This document shows, piece by piece, positions 29,195 through 37,720 of a stretch of 64,000 nucleotides of DNA. The position numbers were made by a program, and so were the translations under genes. The stretch lies in the NCBI RefSeq assembly GCF_000230835.1, contig NZ_CM001240.1:5777279-5841278 (forward strand), in the 5' to 3' direction. The stretch comes from Clostridium sp. DL-VIII. Lineage in GTDB: Bacteria; Bacillota; Clostridia; Clostridiales; Clostridiaceae. Numbering within the stretch: position 1 is the first letter of the stretch; each line of letters begins with the position of its first letter. The notes under the pieces are model-generated. The model was given only the letters and a program-made list of their open reading frames with translations. It was not told the origin of the DNA and made no database searches.

Positions 29195-30067
29195 AGTCAT
29201 CAGCATAACGAATCAAGTTCACTTTAGTTTTGGCTCTGTAGTGATTTTCTATTTTACCTTTTGAATTTCTATGATATTTGTCTTGAATCACTTTTTCAAG
29301 TCCATCTAATGTCATATTTCCATATATACTTGAGATTGCACCGCCTTGTGGCGAGCCTGTTTACGTTGAAAACAGCTTTTCTTCATATATATATCCCGAT
29401 TTTAGGAACTGTTTCATAATAGTTTTATCCATTGGTATATTGTTTTGTAACCATTCATGGTTAATATTATCAAAACAACCTTTAATATCACCTTCAAGTA
29501 TCCATGTTTGAGAACATTTTCTGGCTAATACACAAAATATCTGCTCACAGGCATCTTTTGCACTTCGTCCACGGCGGAATCCAAAGGAAATGGAATAACC
29601 TTTTGTTTCTGCAATTGGCTCAAGCGCTAATGCATATAATGTTTGCATTGCTCTATCATACATTGTTGGTATACCTAATGGACGTTTCTGTTTCTTACCT
29701 TTCTTTTCGATATATACTCGTTTTAAAGGTTTTGATTTATAGTTTTTGTCAGTAAGTGAAAGCGCAGCTTTCATCTTTGAGGCAGAGGTAGACCATAGTT
29801 TTTTGTCTACTCCAGATGTATTCTTTCCTTTATTTGTTGTTACTTTTCTTACAGCATAAGCCTTAGCTGAAAAAGAGTGCGTTAATAAGTATTGTAATCT
29901 TTTGGATTTATTATTGTCCCCATTTTTTGTGCCTTAGCGATTCGGGTTTGTAGTCTATTAACATCGAATTCAACTTACGTCCAGTCAATTGTTTCCCATT
30001 GAAATTTAAGTGATTTCGTGTCTTTTACTCTCTCGGTTTTATCCGTCGTTGAATTACTAAAATTCAT
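29195..30067 (-). pseudogene. Outer-intron maturase, 5' portion
   Basis: Encodes from an ATG at 30067 the N-terminus (MNFSNSTTDK...), then TNKGKNTSGVDKKLW, KKGKKQKRPLGIPTMYDRA, GFRRGRSAKDA, EGDIKGCFDNINH and TGSPQGGAISS up to RYADD, where the inner intron cuts it. Defects seen by eye: a TAA after IDWT, a frame slip in the run before GDNNKSKR, and a TAA between FST and TGSPQGG. The TAA codons could each come from a single substitution. It is a clear pseudogene. Confidence 0.8.
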
Positions 30068-30615
30068 AAATATATAATCCTTTCCTGCTAAGAAATACCA
30101 TAGGATAAGTCGGCACTCTTTCGAGTTAATGCAAATTTTGAACCTTTATCTGTTTCCATTACAAAATCAGCCAGCATCCGCTTTTTATCCTTTTCTTCTG
30201 CCCTATGTCTTTTCACCCCTTACGGTTAAATACCTCTCGGCGGAGAAACATATAGAGTTTACCAAGTTCAATGTAATGCATAATTGTAAATGCCTTAAGA
30301 GTCATCTTTAAACCGGGAGTTCTTTATCCATTCGCATTGGTTTAACAGTTGGCCTTTGCTCGACTCCTTACCATTTTGTTCAAAGCGTTTCAGCCTATTT
30401 CGCTTTCTCCAGCGTAACGATTCCTACAATGATTCACTTTACGTTCTCCATAGCATTCTTACTCTAGCAGTTGTACCAGCTTAGGCTACTCGAACTTCCA
30501 CATTGTCTCGTGAGCTTTCTAACCCAAAAGTTACCCTTTACGATAGTCACAATAGAGTTACCCAGAATGGATGGGGTAGTCTAACGACAATGTATTACGC
30601 GACTTCTTGTCGCAC

Positions 30616-31473
30616 TTGAGATCCTTGATCTGTATGTAGTACAATTAAACCTTTTTCAGGGCGTTCTTTTCCGTATACTTGCATAAATGCATCCATTACA
30701 AGAATATCTTTCATCTTATTGTTCATAGACCATCCAACAACTTTTCGGGAATATATAATAAATACCGCAAGATACAAAGTGCCTTTTCTGGCTGAAATAT
30801 AGGTAATATCACCAACCCATATCTTATTGTGCCCACTAGATTCAAACACTTGATTTAGTAAATTTGGTCTTTCAACTGCATTAACTTTCTGATTGTAATT
30901 TTTATAACGATAACGACATCCTCTAGGGAAAAGCTTCATATTTCTCATTAAGCGGGATATTCCCTTTCTATTAATATGAATTCCTTTTTGATCTAAAACT
31001 TTGGCTATTCTTTATTAAACCATATTTACCTTTGTATTTCTCGAAAATTTGTTTTATCCCTTTGCCTAATACTTCATTTTCTATATCTCCGTTTGAAGGT
31101 TTATGATTTAGATATTTATAATATCCAGCTCTATATACATTTAATGTTTTATATGCCTTCTTGATGTTATATTTTTCTTGGTTTTCTTTTAGATATTGAA
31201 ATCTTATTTGTTCTTTCGCTTCAAGAAGGCTTGGTATTTTTTTAATAGTTCTAATTCTTTCTTTGACCCGTTATTTTCTTGTTTCAGCTTCTTTATTTTA
31301 TGCTGACATGAATAGAGTGCAGTCTCATCCACTCTCTCCGTATTCCTCGTATTCACTTATCTGACGGCATAAGGAATTAATAATGCTTCCGCCACGTCAG
31401 TAACAGACGTATTATCTTCCATAACTAATTTAACCGCTGCTATTTTAAATTGTTTGTCATAACTCCTTTTCAT
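30616..31473 (-). pseudogene. IS3 OrfA and 5' part of OrfB (transposase), decayed
   Basis: OrfA starts at 31473 (MKRSYDKQFKIAAVKLVMED) with its helix-turn-helix, but stops after about 38 residues and continues with scattered matches. OrfB encodes KGISRLMRNMKLFPRGCRYR, WVGDITYI with the first catalytic Asp and LIVLHTDQGSQ with the second, at which point the outer intron begins. A frame slip lies near 31010. The third catalytic residue is in the 3' exon at 26469-26730. Confidence 0.75.
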
Positions 31474-31499
31474 ATTTTTATCTTATCTTGGTGTCTACT

Positions 31500-32371
31500 T
31501 TATTTTACTACTTCCAGTTCAATTTCCTTACCTGTAATTTAACCCATAACCTTCCACTGTATTGTTAAATAGGAAATGTAATTATCATTTGCGCTTATTT
31601 CATTTATAATCAAATTAATATACTCTAATTCATGCAAAATAACATGCATTCACATAGTATTCGAATAAATATTAACTAAAACAATCCAATAGTTTATAAA
31701 ATTTAAATTCTATCATACTATGATATGAGATTAATCATATTAATATATAGCTCTATATGCAAATAAAGCTGCTGGAACTCTCTGTTTAGAGTGTAATCTA
31801 TTTAAACACTACAAAGTAATTGCCAAAAATTATTATTACTCTTAGTAGGAGATATTTTATACTTTTTTGTAAATATTAGTGTACAAATACAATTACCAAA
31901 TTTTAACATATTTCATGGTGGAGGCGAATCGTAATCAGCCTCCACACTATTATGTAACTACTCTATTTTACAATGCAGACACAGTAGTTTTACAGTATAT
32001 GTAATTTGTACTTAACTAGTAAATCAAATTGCTTCTTAATTTGCTAGTCAAACAAATAACGCAACTGTAACACAACACAGATAAATTTTTTTAAAATGTT
32101 ACATGATGAAATAAAATAAATAAATCTTAAAACCGCATAAAATAAAGCCTCCGAAGAGGCTATAAAATGCATTAAAATTCAAATCCACGACTCCAGGTAC
32201 TTCTAAATTTTAGAAATATTTAACTTAAAATGACTTGCTTATCTAAATTCACTTTCTCCCAGCATTATATTTTACTATTATTATAATGCAATATATAATA
32301 TAGTGTATGAAGAATTACTAAAAAGCTATTTTAATTACAAAATATAACTGTAAATAAAAGTAGCTGATAAA
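31500..32371. other. Non-coding stretch between the IS3 element and the integrase remnant
   Basis: 872 AT-rich bases with no gene I can support. Two hairpins stand out: GTGGAGGC pairing GCCTCCAC at about 31919-31947, and AGCCTC-CGAA-GAGGCT at about 32146-32161, which looks like an intrinsic stem. The integrase remnant downstream suggests that an attachment site could lie here, but no tRNA end is recognisable. Confidence 0.4.
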
Positions 32372-33611
32372 ATGGCTAGTTATGAACAACTATCAAAATA
32401 TAGTTTGAAAGCAATCATAAGTCTAGGATATGATAATGGAAGGCAAATAAAGACACGAAAACAAGGTTTTAAAAATAAAAAAGAAGCTGAAAAATGGGTT
32501 ATAGAAACTTTGAGTCAAAAAAATAAAGAATATATTTCTCCAACTGAATCCAATATATTGTTAAAAGACTTTATAAATAAATGGTTTAAAGAGTATAAAA
32601 TTAACACAATATCTCTTAATACAAGAACTAATTATAAATCTAGAACAGATACTCATATAATACCCAAATTAGGTCATTACAAGCTGAATAAAATTACTAA
32701 TATGATTGTTCAAGATTTTTATAATAGCCTTATAAATGAAGGACAGAAACCTTCTAGTGCTAAAAAAATAATGGAGACATTAAGTAATTGTCTTAAGTAT
32801 GCAAAAAAGAATAAATTAATATATAATCTACCCACTGGTTTCAGTTGAAAAACCTAAAATTGAATTTTGGAACAAAGATGAACTTGATTTTTTCTTAAAT
32901 GAAATTAAAGATACTTACATTTATACTCCTATTTTTATAGAATTATTAACCGGATTAAGATGGTGCGATATTAATTTTAATACTGGATATTTAACTGTAA
33001 AACATCAAGTTGTAAATGATAGAGTAAATAATACTTTAATTTTTACAGATAAATTAAAAACTCCAACAAGCTACAGAACCATAAGCTTGCCAAATATATT
33101 AACTAATTATCTAAAATCGATCAAATGTGATTGTACTGATACCGACTTTATAGTTTTAAGTAGAGATGGAACTTTGTGTAATCCTTGTAATTTATCAATG
33201 AATTTTTCTGGTGCAGTATCTAAATATAAATTATCTTTAGAAGAATTTAATAAATCTAACCCAGATAAAAATATAAATAACTATAGACAATTAAAACAAA
33301 TAACATTTCATGCTCTTAGACATACTCACGCTACATTATTAATATTTAATGGTGAAAATATAAAAGTAGTCTCTGAAAGACTTGGTCATAAAAGCATAAC
33401 AGAAACAGTAGACACATATACACACATAATGAATGACATGAAAAATAACACTGCTTCATTGCTTGATAATATATTCAAATATAATCCCCAAATAAGACCA
33501 TTTTTAGAAATTATAAATGGCTTAACCCTTGCGGTTAAGCCATTCTCTCTTGTGCATTGGTACTCTCAGCGGGATACGTTAAGTATATTCAACTATGTTC
33601 ATCTATATTGA
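32372..33611 (+). pseudogene. Tyrosine recombinase (phage-type integrase), broken
   Basis: Residues 1-157 give the arm-binding and core-binding domains (FKNKKEAEKWV, TRTNYKSRTDTHIIPKLGHYKL). The frame then breaks after YNLPTG, and the catalytic domain continues in another frame from VEKPKIEFW. The first catalytic Arg is in LLTGLR, and the HxxR box is HALRHTHAT, followed by LGH and the Tyr in DTYTHIM. Between GLR and WCDINF about eight residues are missing, as if two GLR-coding repeats had recombined. An 11-bp hairpin (33517-33543) lies inside the last codons, so the true C-terminus was probably earlier. It is inactive as read. Confidence 0.8.
33517..33543 (+). terminator. Hairpin at the end of the integrase remnant
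   Basis: ATGGCTTAACC pairs perfectly with GGTTAAGCCAT around a CTTGC loop; the following bases are TCTCTCTTG, a weak U-tract. It probably ended the integrase transcript. Confidence 0.55.
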
Positions 33612-33777
33612 TTTACGTTTTTCTACATGTGATATTTACTTGGTTTACGCACATTTCAATATTGATTTAATATTATCTAAATTCCCCCTCATATTTGCAA
33701 AGTGTCCCCTTTTATTAATTCTTATAAAATAAAAAATTAGCTCCGACAAAATACTAGTAAAACAGTAAATAGTTTAA

Positions 33778-33981
33778 TTATTGCTTATAATTTTTTACTT
33801 GTAATTTTTTATTATGAAGTAAATTTGAATCGACTACCGTAGTAGATTGTAAAAAACGTACGTAATCGTTAGTTTGCTCAAATACTTTATACCCAGCACT
33901 TTTTAATAATTCAATTTCCTTTTTAAACTCTTCAATTAAAGTATCTTCGCGATATATTTCGATTGATTCTCTAATTACCAT
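33778..33981 (-). CDS. Small protein of unknown function, last gene of the RRNPP cassette
   Basis: A 67-residue soluble protein starting MVIRESIEIYREDTLIEEFKKEI. A GGTGGGG site lies just before the ATG. There is no signal peptide or known motif; a helical, charged N-terminal half is followed by a basic tail. It lies 69 bases after the Spo0E-like gene on the same strand and is probably co-transcribed. I do not recognise the family. Confidence 0.55.
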   Translation of the reverse strand: MVIRESIEIYREDTLIEEFKKEIELLKSAGYKVFEQTNDYVRFLQSTTVVDSNLLHNKKLQVKNYKQ

Positions 33982-34050
33982 CCAAGCCCCACCTTTATAT
34001 AAAATATTATTAATTATCTGTATTGAATTGTTCTTTTTTCATACTCATGT

Positions 34051-34206
34051 TTATATATATATATCTAAATTTTTACTGGCAATTATCACCTCGTTAGAAC
34101 TCAGTCCATATATTTCAATTGATTTATGTAGATTTGCTCTAGCTTTTTCCATAGCTTGGTCAAACTTAGATAAATCTTCATCATTTTTCAATTTTAATTC
34201 CCTCAT
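34051..34206 (-). CDS. Spo0E-like aspartyl-phosphate phosphatase family protein
   Basis: A 51-residue protein too short for ordinary ORF lists: two helices, the first around FDQAMEKARANLHKSIEIYG, then LSSNEVIIASKNLDIYI. The ASKNLD segment matches the S-x-x-L-D signature of Spo0E-family proteins, which dephosphorylate Spo0A~P and delay sporulation. A GGGG run lies just before the ATG, with AAGGAG further up. It lies downstream of a quorum-sensing receptor and its peptide, so the cassette may tie cell density to sporulation or solvent formation. The family call rests on the motif, size and helical pattern only. Confidence 0.6.
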   Translation of the reverse strand: MRELKLKNDEDLSKFDQAMEKARANLHKSIEIYGLSSNEVIIASKNLDIYI

Positions 34207-34384
34207 TTTTCCCCGTATATTATCTCCTTATTTTTCTTAAATGCTTGTTCCGAGGTCAATTATATAGATATATTTAATTTTTCACAAATTTAAAAAAGTT
34301 TAACCAAATCCACTTGAATTCAGTTAAACTTTTTCCATTTTTTACATTAAACTTTGTAGTATTTTTTTGTTACTTACCTTATTA

Positions 34385-34537
34385 TTACTGCGCATCGTAT
34401 GTGTCTAAATGATACATATTGTTTTGTGTCATGCTAGACACTGTGTTATTTTTAGTATGTGTAGTTTTTGTTGAAGCAAATGCAACATTTGTTAATAACA
34501 TTGACATTGCTATTACTGCTAGTACAATTTTTTTCAC
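34385..34537 (-). CDS. Secreted propeptide, probable quorum-sensing pheromone precursor
   Basis: A 50-residue peptide from a GTG start with AGGGGGTG upstream (a longer frame to 34591 lacks a site). Residues 1-20 are a classic signal sequence (KKIVLAVIAMSMLLTNVAFA), followed by a polar tail ending MYHLDTYDAQ. Size, export signal and position right after an XRE-TPR regulator gene match the Phr/Pap/Qsp precursors of RRNPP systems. The mature signal is normally a 5-10 residue segment of the C-terminal part that is re-imported by an oligopeptide permease. The exact peptide cannot be read from sequence. Confidence 0.75.
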   Translation of the reverse strand: MKKIVLAVIAMSMLLTNVAFASTKTTHTKNNTVSSMTQNNMYHLDTYDAQ

Positions 34538-34622
34538 AAAATTCACCCCCTTCAAAAGTTGAATCAATCCGACAAACACTTGGTTTAACATTGTCGTATA
34601 ATAATATAAATTGCGATATTTT

Positions 34623-35924
34623 CTAAATTTTTTTAATATTTTTCATTTTTTCTCTTGATTTTTTATAAAAATATATACTTTTTTCTTCATTTCGACTTCT
34701 ATAATATTCTCCAATCTCTGAATAAATTAAAGAATAATCTATATTTAATTCTTTTGCTCTATCTACTATTAGCATTAAATTTTCTTTATCATCTTTTTTT
34801 ATATAAATAAGCACCAACTCATAAATTATTTTTTCAATTAAATTTAATTTCTCTCTATCTTTTTGTTCACATATCTCTAACGCCTGTAAAAGATACGTTT
34901 CAAACTCTTCATGTAATTTTTGAAGTATTTTGCTTGCAAAATATAGATATTCTCCACGGTCTTCATTATTTTGATTATACTCCAAAGATTCTTTGATATA
35001 CATTAAAGCTGACTTGTAATTTTTTTTATTAACGTATAATTCAGATAAATTTCTATAAATCATAGATATAATGTTTTTATCATCATATTTCATAGCTATA
35101 TTTAGTGCTTCCTTGTATTCTTTTTCTGCTTCGTCAAACTTATGATAATCATTCAAACAATTAGCATGATTCATTTTCACTTTTAATAACATGCTACAAT
35201 CATTAATTTCAAATTGCTTTAGTCTTTTAAAATATTCTAAAGAGCTATCATACTCACCTAGTTTTTTATATGTAGTTGACTTATAATACAGTATCATTAT
35301 AGAAAGTTTATCTTCCATTATGAGATTATTTAGTTTTTCTGCGTAATCTAATTGTTGTAATGCTTTACCGTAATTCTCAGTAAATATATTATTTCTGGAT
35401 TTATATATATAAAAAGTCACTTCCTCGAAACTATTTTGAGAATTAATACTTATCTTTAATCCAATATCACACATATAATCACTTTTAGCATAACTATGTT
35501 TATAATAGTAAAAATCAGCAGATAATTTATACAACTCTATCTTATTATTATCCATAATGTTATAATTTTCAATTAATTCTTCAGCTTTCAATAACTTTTC
35601 GTCAAATATATATATTTCTTTAATTTCTCTTAATTCATTAATAATATTAGTCAAAATATGATTTGCTTGTTGATATTCATCTTGCATAAGTTCCTCTGGC
35701 GTAATTAATGATAGATTTATTCCTTTCTTTTTCACAATTTTATTAAAATTTTCAGCAATTCCTATAGCTAAGCCTACTGTTAGATTCCGTTTATTATTTT
35801 CAATTTTGCTTAGCCAAGTTGTTGTACATATGCCTTGTGAAATTTCCTCTTGAGTTGCCCCAAGTATATTTATTCTGTATTTCTTTATTCTTTCATTAGG
35901 TGATAGAATTTCATTATCAAACAT
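34623..35924 (-). CDS. RRNPP-family quorum-sensing regulator (XRE helix-turn-helix plus TPR repeats)
   Basis: A 433-residue cytoplasmic regulator. An XRE-type helix-turn-helix lies at about 10-65 (GATQEEISQGICTTTWLSKIENNKRN). The rest is an all-helical array of about eight tetratricopeptide-like repeats, with motifs such as YDSSLEYFKRLKQF, FDEAEKEYKEALNIA and YKSALMYIKESLEYN. This is the build of PlcR, NprR and the clostridial QssR/QsrB receptors, which bind a re-imported peptide in the TPR groove and change DNA binding. An AGAGGGG site precedes the ATG. The propeptide gene follows 85 bases downstream. It is intact although decayed mobile DNA lies on both sides. Confidence 0.9.
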   Translation of the reverse strand: MFDNEILSPNERIKKYRINILGATQEEISQGICTTTWLSKIENNKRNLTVGLAIGIAENFNKIVKKKGINLSLITPEELMQDEYQQANHILTNIINELREIKEIYIFDEKLLKAEELIENYNIMDNNKIELYKLSADFYYYKHSYAKSDYMCDIGLKISINSQNSFEEVTFYIYKSRNNIFTENYGKALQQLDYAEKLNNLIMEDKLSIMILYYKSTTYKKLGEYDSSLEYFKRLKQFEINDCSMLLKVKMNHANCLNDYHKFDEAEKEYKEALNIAMKYDDKNIISMIYRNLSELYVNKKNYKSALMYIKESLEYNQNNEDRGEYLYFASKILQKLHEEFETYLLQALEICEQKDREKLNLIEKIIYELVLIYIKKDDKENLMLIVDRAKELNIDYSLIYSEIGEYYRSRNEEKSIYFYKKSREKMKNIKKI

Positions 35925-35984
35925 TTATGTTTTCCCCTCTCTCTTTACAGAGATGCTAAAAACTAAACGAAAAATTTACACATC

Positions 35985-36039
35985 ATGTAATTTTATTTTA
36001 TATCGTAGACATTATTACATAAATGTAATACAATTACAT
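35985..36039. promoter_or_regulatory. Cluster of ATTACAT/ATGTAAT half-sites upstream of the RRNPP receptor gene
   Basis: Four copies of one 7-base half-site lie 60-115 bases before the receptor start: ATGTAAT at 35985-35991, an inverted pair ATTACAT-AA-ATGTAAT at 36014-36029, and ATTACAT at 36033-36039. The paired copy is a dyad of the sort bound by XRE-type dimers, so autoregulation by the receptor is likely. The region is AT-rich, but four perfect 7-mers in 55 bases is more than I would expect by chance. Confidence 0.5.
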
Positions 36040-36070
36040 TGCTAGCATTCAGTTGTTAGTTCTCTTTATA

Positions 36071-36109
36071 CTCTGCAATGACTTGATTTGGTTGTCTAAC
36101 ATTGCAGAG
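36071..36109. terminator. Bidirectional-looking hairpin upstream of the RRNPP cassette
   Basis: CTCTGCAATG pairs perfectly with CATTGCAGAG across a 19-base loop, followed on the plus strand by TTTATTATTTATTTTTT. It could end transcription arriving from the minus-strand remnant at 36293-36616 or from the plus strand, insulating the cassette. Confidence 0.5.
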
Positions 36110-36292
36110 TTTATTATTTATTTTTTAAAAACTTGTTTCATACTAAATTCATTATTCGTATTGCTAGAAAATATCTATGGAGTAAATTAACAAAACATCA
36201 TTTAAATATAATTCAATATTTAACATATATTTCTATATATAAGTATACTACATTATTGGAGATTACTATTCAATAACTCCTCTATAAAATAA

Positions 36293-36616
36293 CTATTTTT
36301 TGGTATCAAAAAACCATGATCCTAACGTATTTTTTAACTCATTACATTTACTTAATGGTAAGAATTGAGTCTCAATCCACATACCTTTATTATTGCCCTC
36401 ACGTAACACGTAACCCCTAGAAAATACTTCAAGACACATTTTATTAACACCATCATAATTTGATGAATCTGGCGGTAAATAGTTCGTAACTATGTAACCT
36501 TTTTAGTTATCTGTAGTTGGTTCAATCGGTATATTTGGATCAATGGAATTACAAAATCTATAAACTAGTTGATCCCATGAATAATTATTATAAATTGATA
36601 TATCTGTTTGACTGTC
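36293..36616 (-). pseudogene. Remnant of an unrecognised gene with one in-frame stop
   Basis: The minus strand reads SWDQLVYRFCNSIDPNIPIE, a TAA, then KGYIVTNYLPPDSSNYDGVN and CLEVFSRGYVLREGNNKGMW to a stop at 36293. Composition and codon use look like real protein over about 107 codons. No start is visible; the plus-strand helicase remnant begins right beside its 5' end. The family is unknown to me. Confidence 0.5.
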
Positions 36617-36637
36617 ACAAAAACAATTCACAAATCT

Positions 36638-37583
36638 GATAAGAAGAACTGGAACTAGAGGGACATGAAGTTATAAATCTTAGTAGTAAAATAAATGTTC
36701 CTAGTATCAGAGAAGTTCCTGCAAATGCTCTACACGAAATACCTATAGTATATTTACTAAGAGGTAAGCCTGAAAATAATAGTAATATAATACTAAAATA
36801 CATTAGACTCCTTGATCCATCTGAATGTACTGCTGAAGGCAGTATTAAAACACGCGTATATGATGTTGCTAAAGGCGAACATATTTCATTAAAAAAGAAG
36901 AAAAAAGAGATTCCAGTGGTAGCATTATAGTTTGAGATTTTGTGTCGTCGAGATTACAACGAATAGATTCTCGAATTGTTAACCATTATGGGAACATATT
37001 CACCCATGAAGTTAAAACTTCTTCTAAAATGTTAGAAAAAGTTCAGTGGGGAAGTCCTGCTATTACGTTACTTGAACCTGCAATTGATAATTTCGTAAAT
37101 CCTAATACCTGTGATGTTGTAGAGTCAAAAGAATTACGTTATAAAGTTCATAAATATATTAATTCTATATATACTGAATATAATGATATGAATCTATTTG
37201 AATTTGAAGTTGCTGAAGCACTTGATAAAACCGATAACATATGGTATAGCCAAGCACATCTAAAGGCTACAGTATTCCTATACCAATATATGAGGCAGAT
37301 ATCGCACACTTTAGACCCAATTTTATACTCTGGGGTGATGAAACTATATAGGCTATCGATCCTAAGGAAAGCATTTGCTGATACTGCTATTACTACAAAA
37401 ATGCTAGACTTAAGTGATATAGGAATTCAAATTGCATTTATTCTAGAATGATCATACTCAAAAAGCAGAGACACCTGGACCAAAGATGGAAAAACTGGTG
37501 TAACTTTAATCAGAAGATATTTAGGTGATGCACGAGCAAAGCAATTTAAAAGCATTGATGCGTTACTACTAGATTTAAATTAG
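36638..37583 (+). pseudogene. C-terminal remnant of a helicase/nuclease of the type III restriction-like class
   Basis: No start and at least two broken joints. The first part encodes GHEVINLSSKINVPSIREVP and ends at a stop near 36930. The next (from about 36942) encodes FVNPNTCDVVESKELRYKVH and FEFEVAEALDKTDNIW. The frame then slips into STSKGYSIPIPIYEADIAHF and RPNFILWGDETI, after which a stop and AIDPK follow. The order FExExAxALDxxDxxxW, then PNFILW and AIDPK, resembles the C-terminal nuclease (PD-ExK-like) part of DEAD/DEAH helicases in type III-like restriction systems. A final stretch ends IDALLLDLN. It is defence-gene debris, not a working gene. Confidence 0.5.
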
Positions 37584-37720
37584 ACTGTGGGAGCATAAAT
37601 ATATAAGTGATAAAGTCTATCATTTTTAAAATAATATGGCACTTATTTTAGTACATTAAGACTCAATTTCAAGCTAAATTGTATGATTTATACATTATTT
37701 TAAATACAGTCAGTACCACC

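Larger units (their letters stand above)
26731..30615 (-). mobile_element. Outer group II intron inserted in the IS3 transposase gene
   Basis: The 5' end is GTGCGAC at 30615, directly after the transposase codons for HTDQGSQ. Domain V is at 26776-26810 and the 3' end is at about 26731, after which transposase sequence resumes. The maturase is of the class with an N-terminus near TIDW and an SPQGG / YADD core. The intron is 3885 bases as found and about 2.13 kb without the inner intron. Its maturase has at least three stop codons and one frameshift, so it cannot move by itself. Confidence 0.8.
26445..31499 (-). mobile_element. IS3-family element (IS150-like), split by a group II intron that is itself split
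   Basis: The ends are imperfect inverted repeats: GTAGACACAAAGTTAAG at the left and, read inward from the right, GTAGACACCAAGATAAG. Transposase coding sequence is found only next to the two ends (30616-31473 and 26469-26730). Nearly all of the 3.9 kb between is a group II intron with a second intron inside it. OrfA and OrfB both carry stops and shifts, so the element is dead. Confidence 0.8.

Noticed and set aside
34028..34240. Plus-strand 70-codon frame
   Set aside because: It overlaps the minus-strand Spo0E-like gene, which has a start, motif and operon context; the plus frame has none of these.
36615..36803. Minus-strand 62-codon frame
   Set aside because: It is antisense to the helicase/nuclease remnant, which has coding character on the plus strand.
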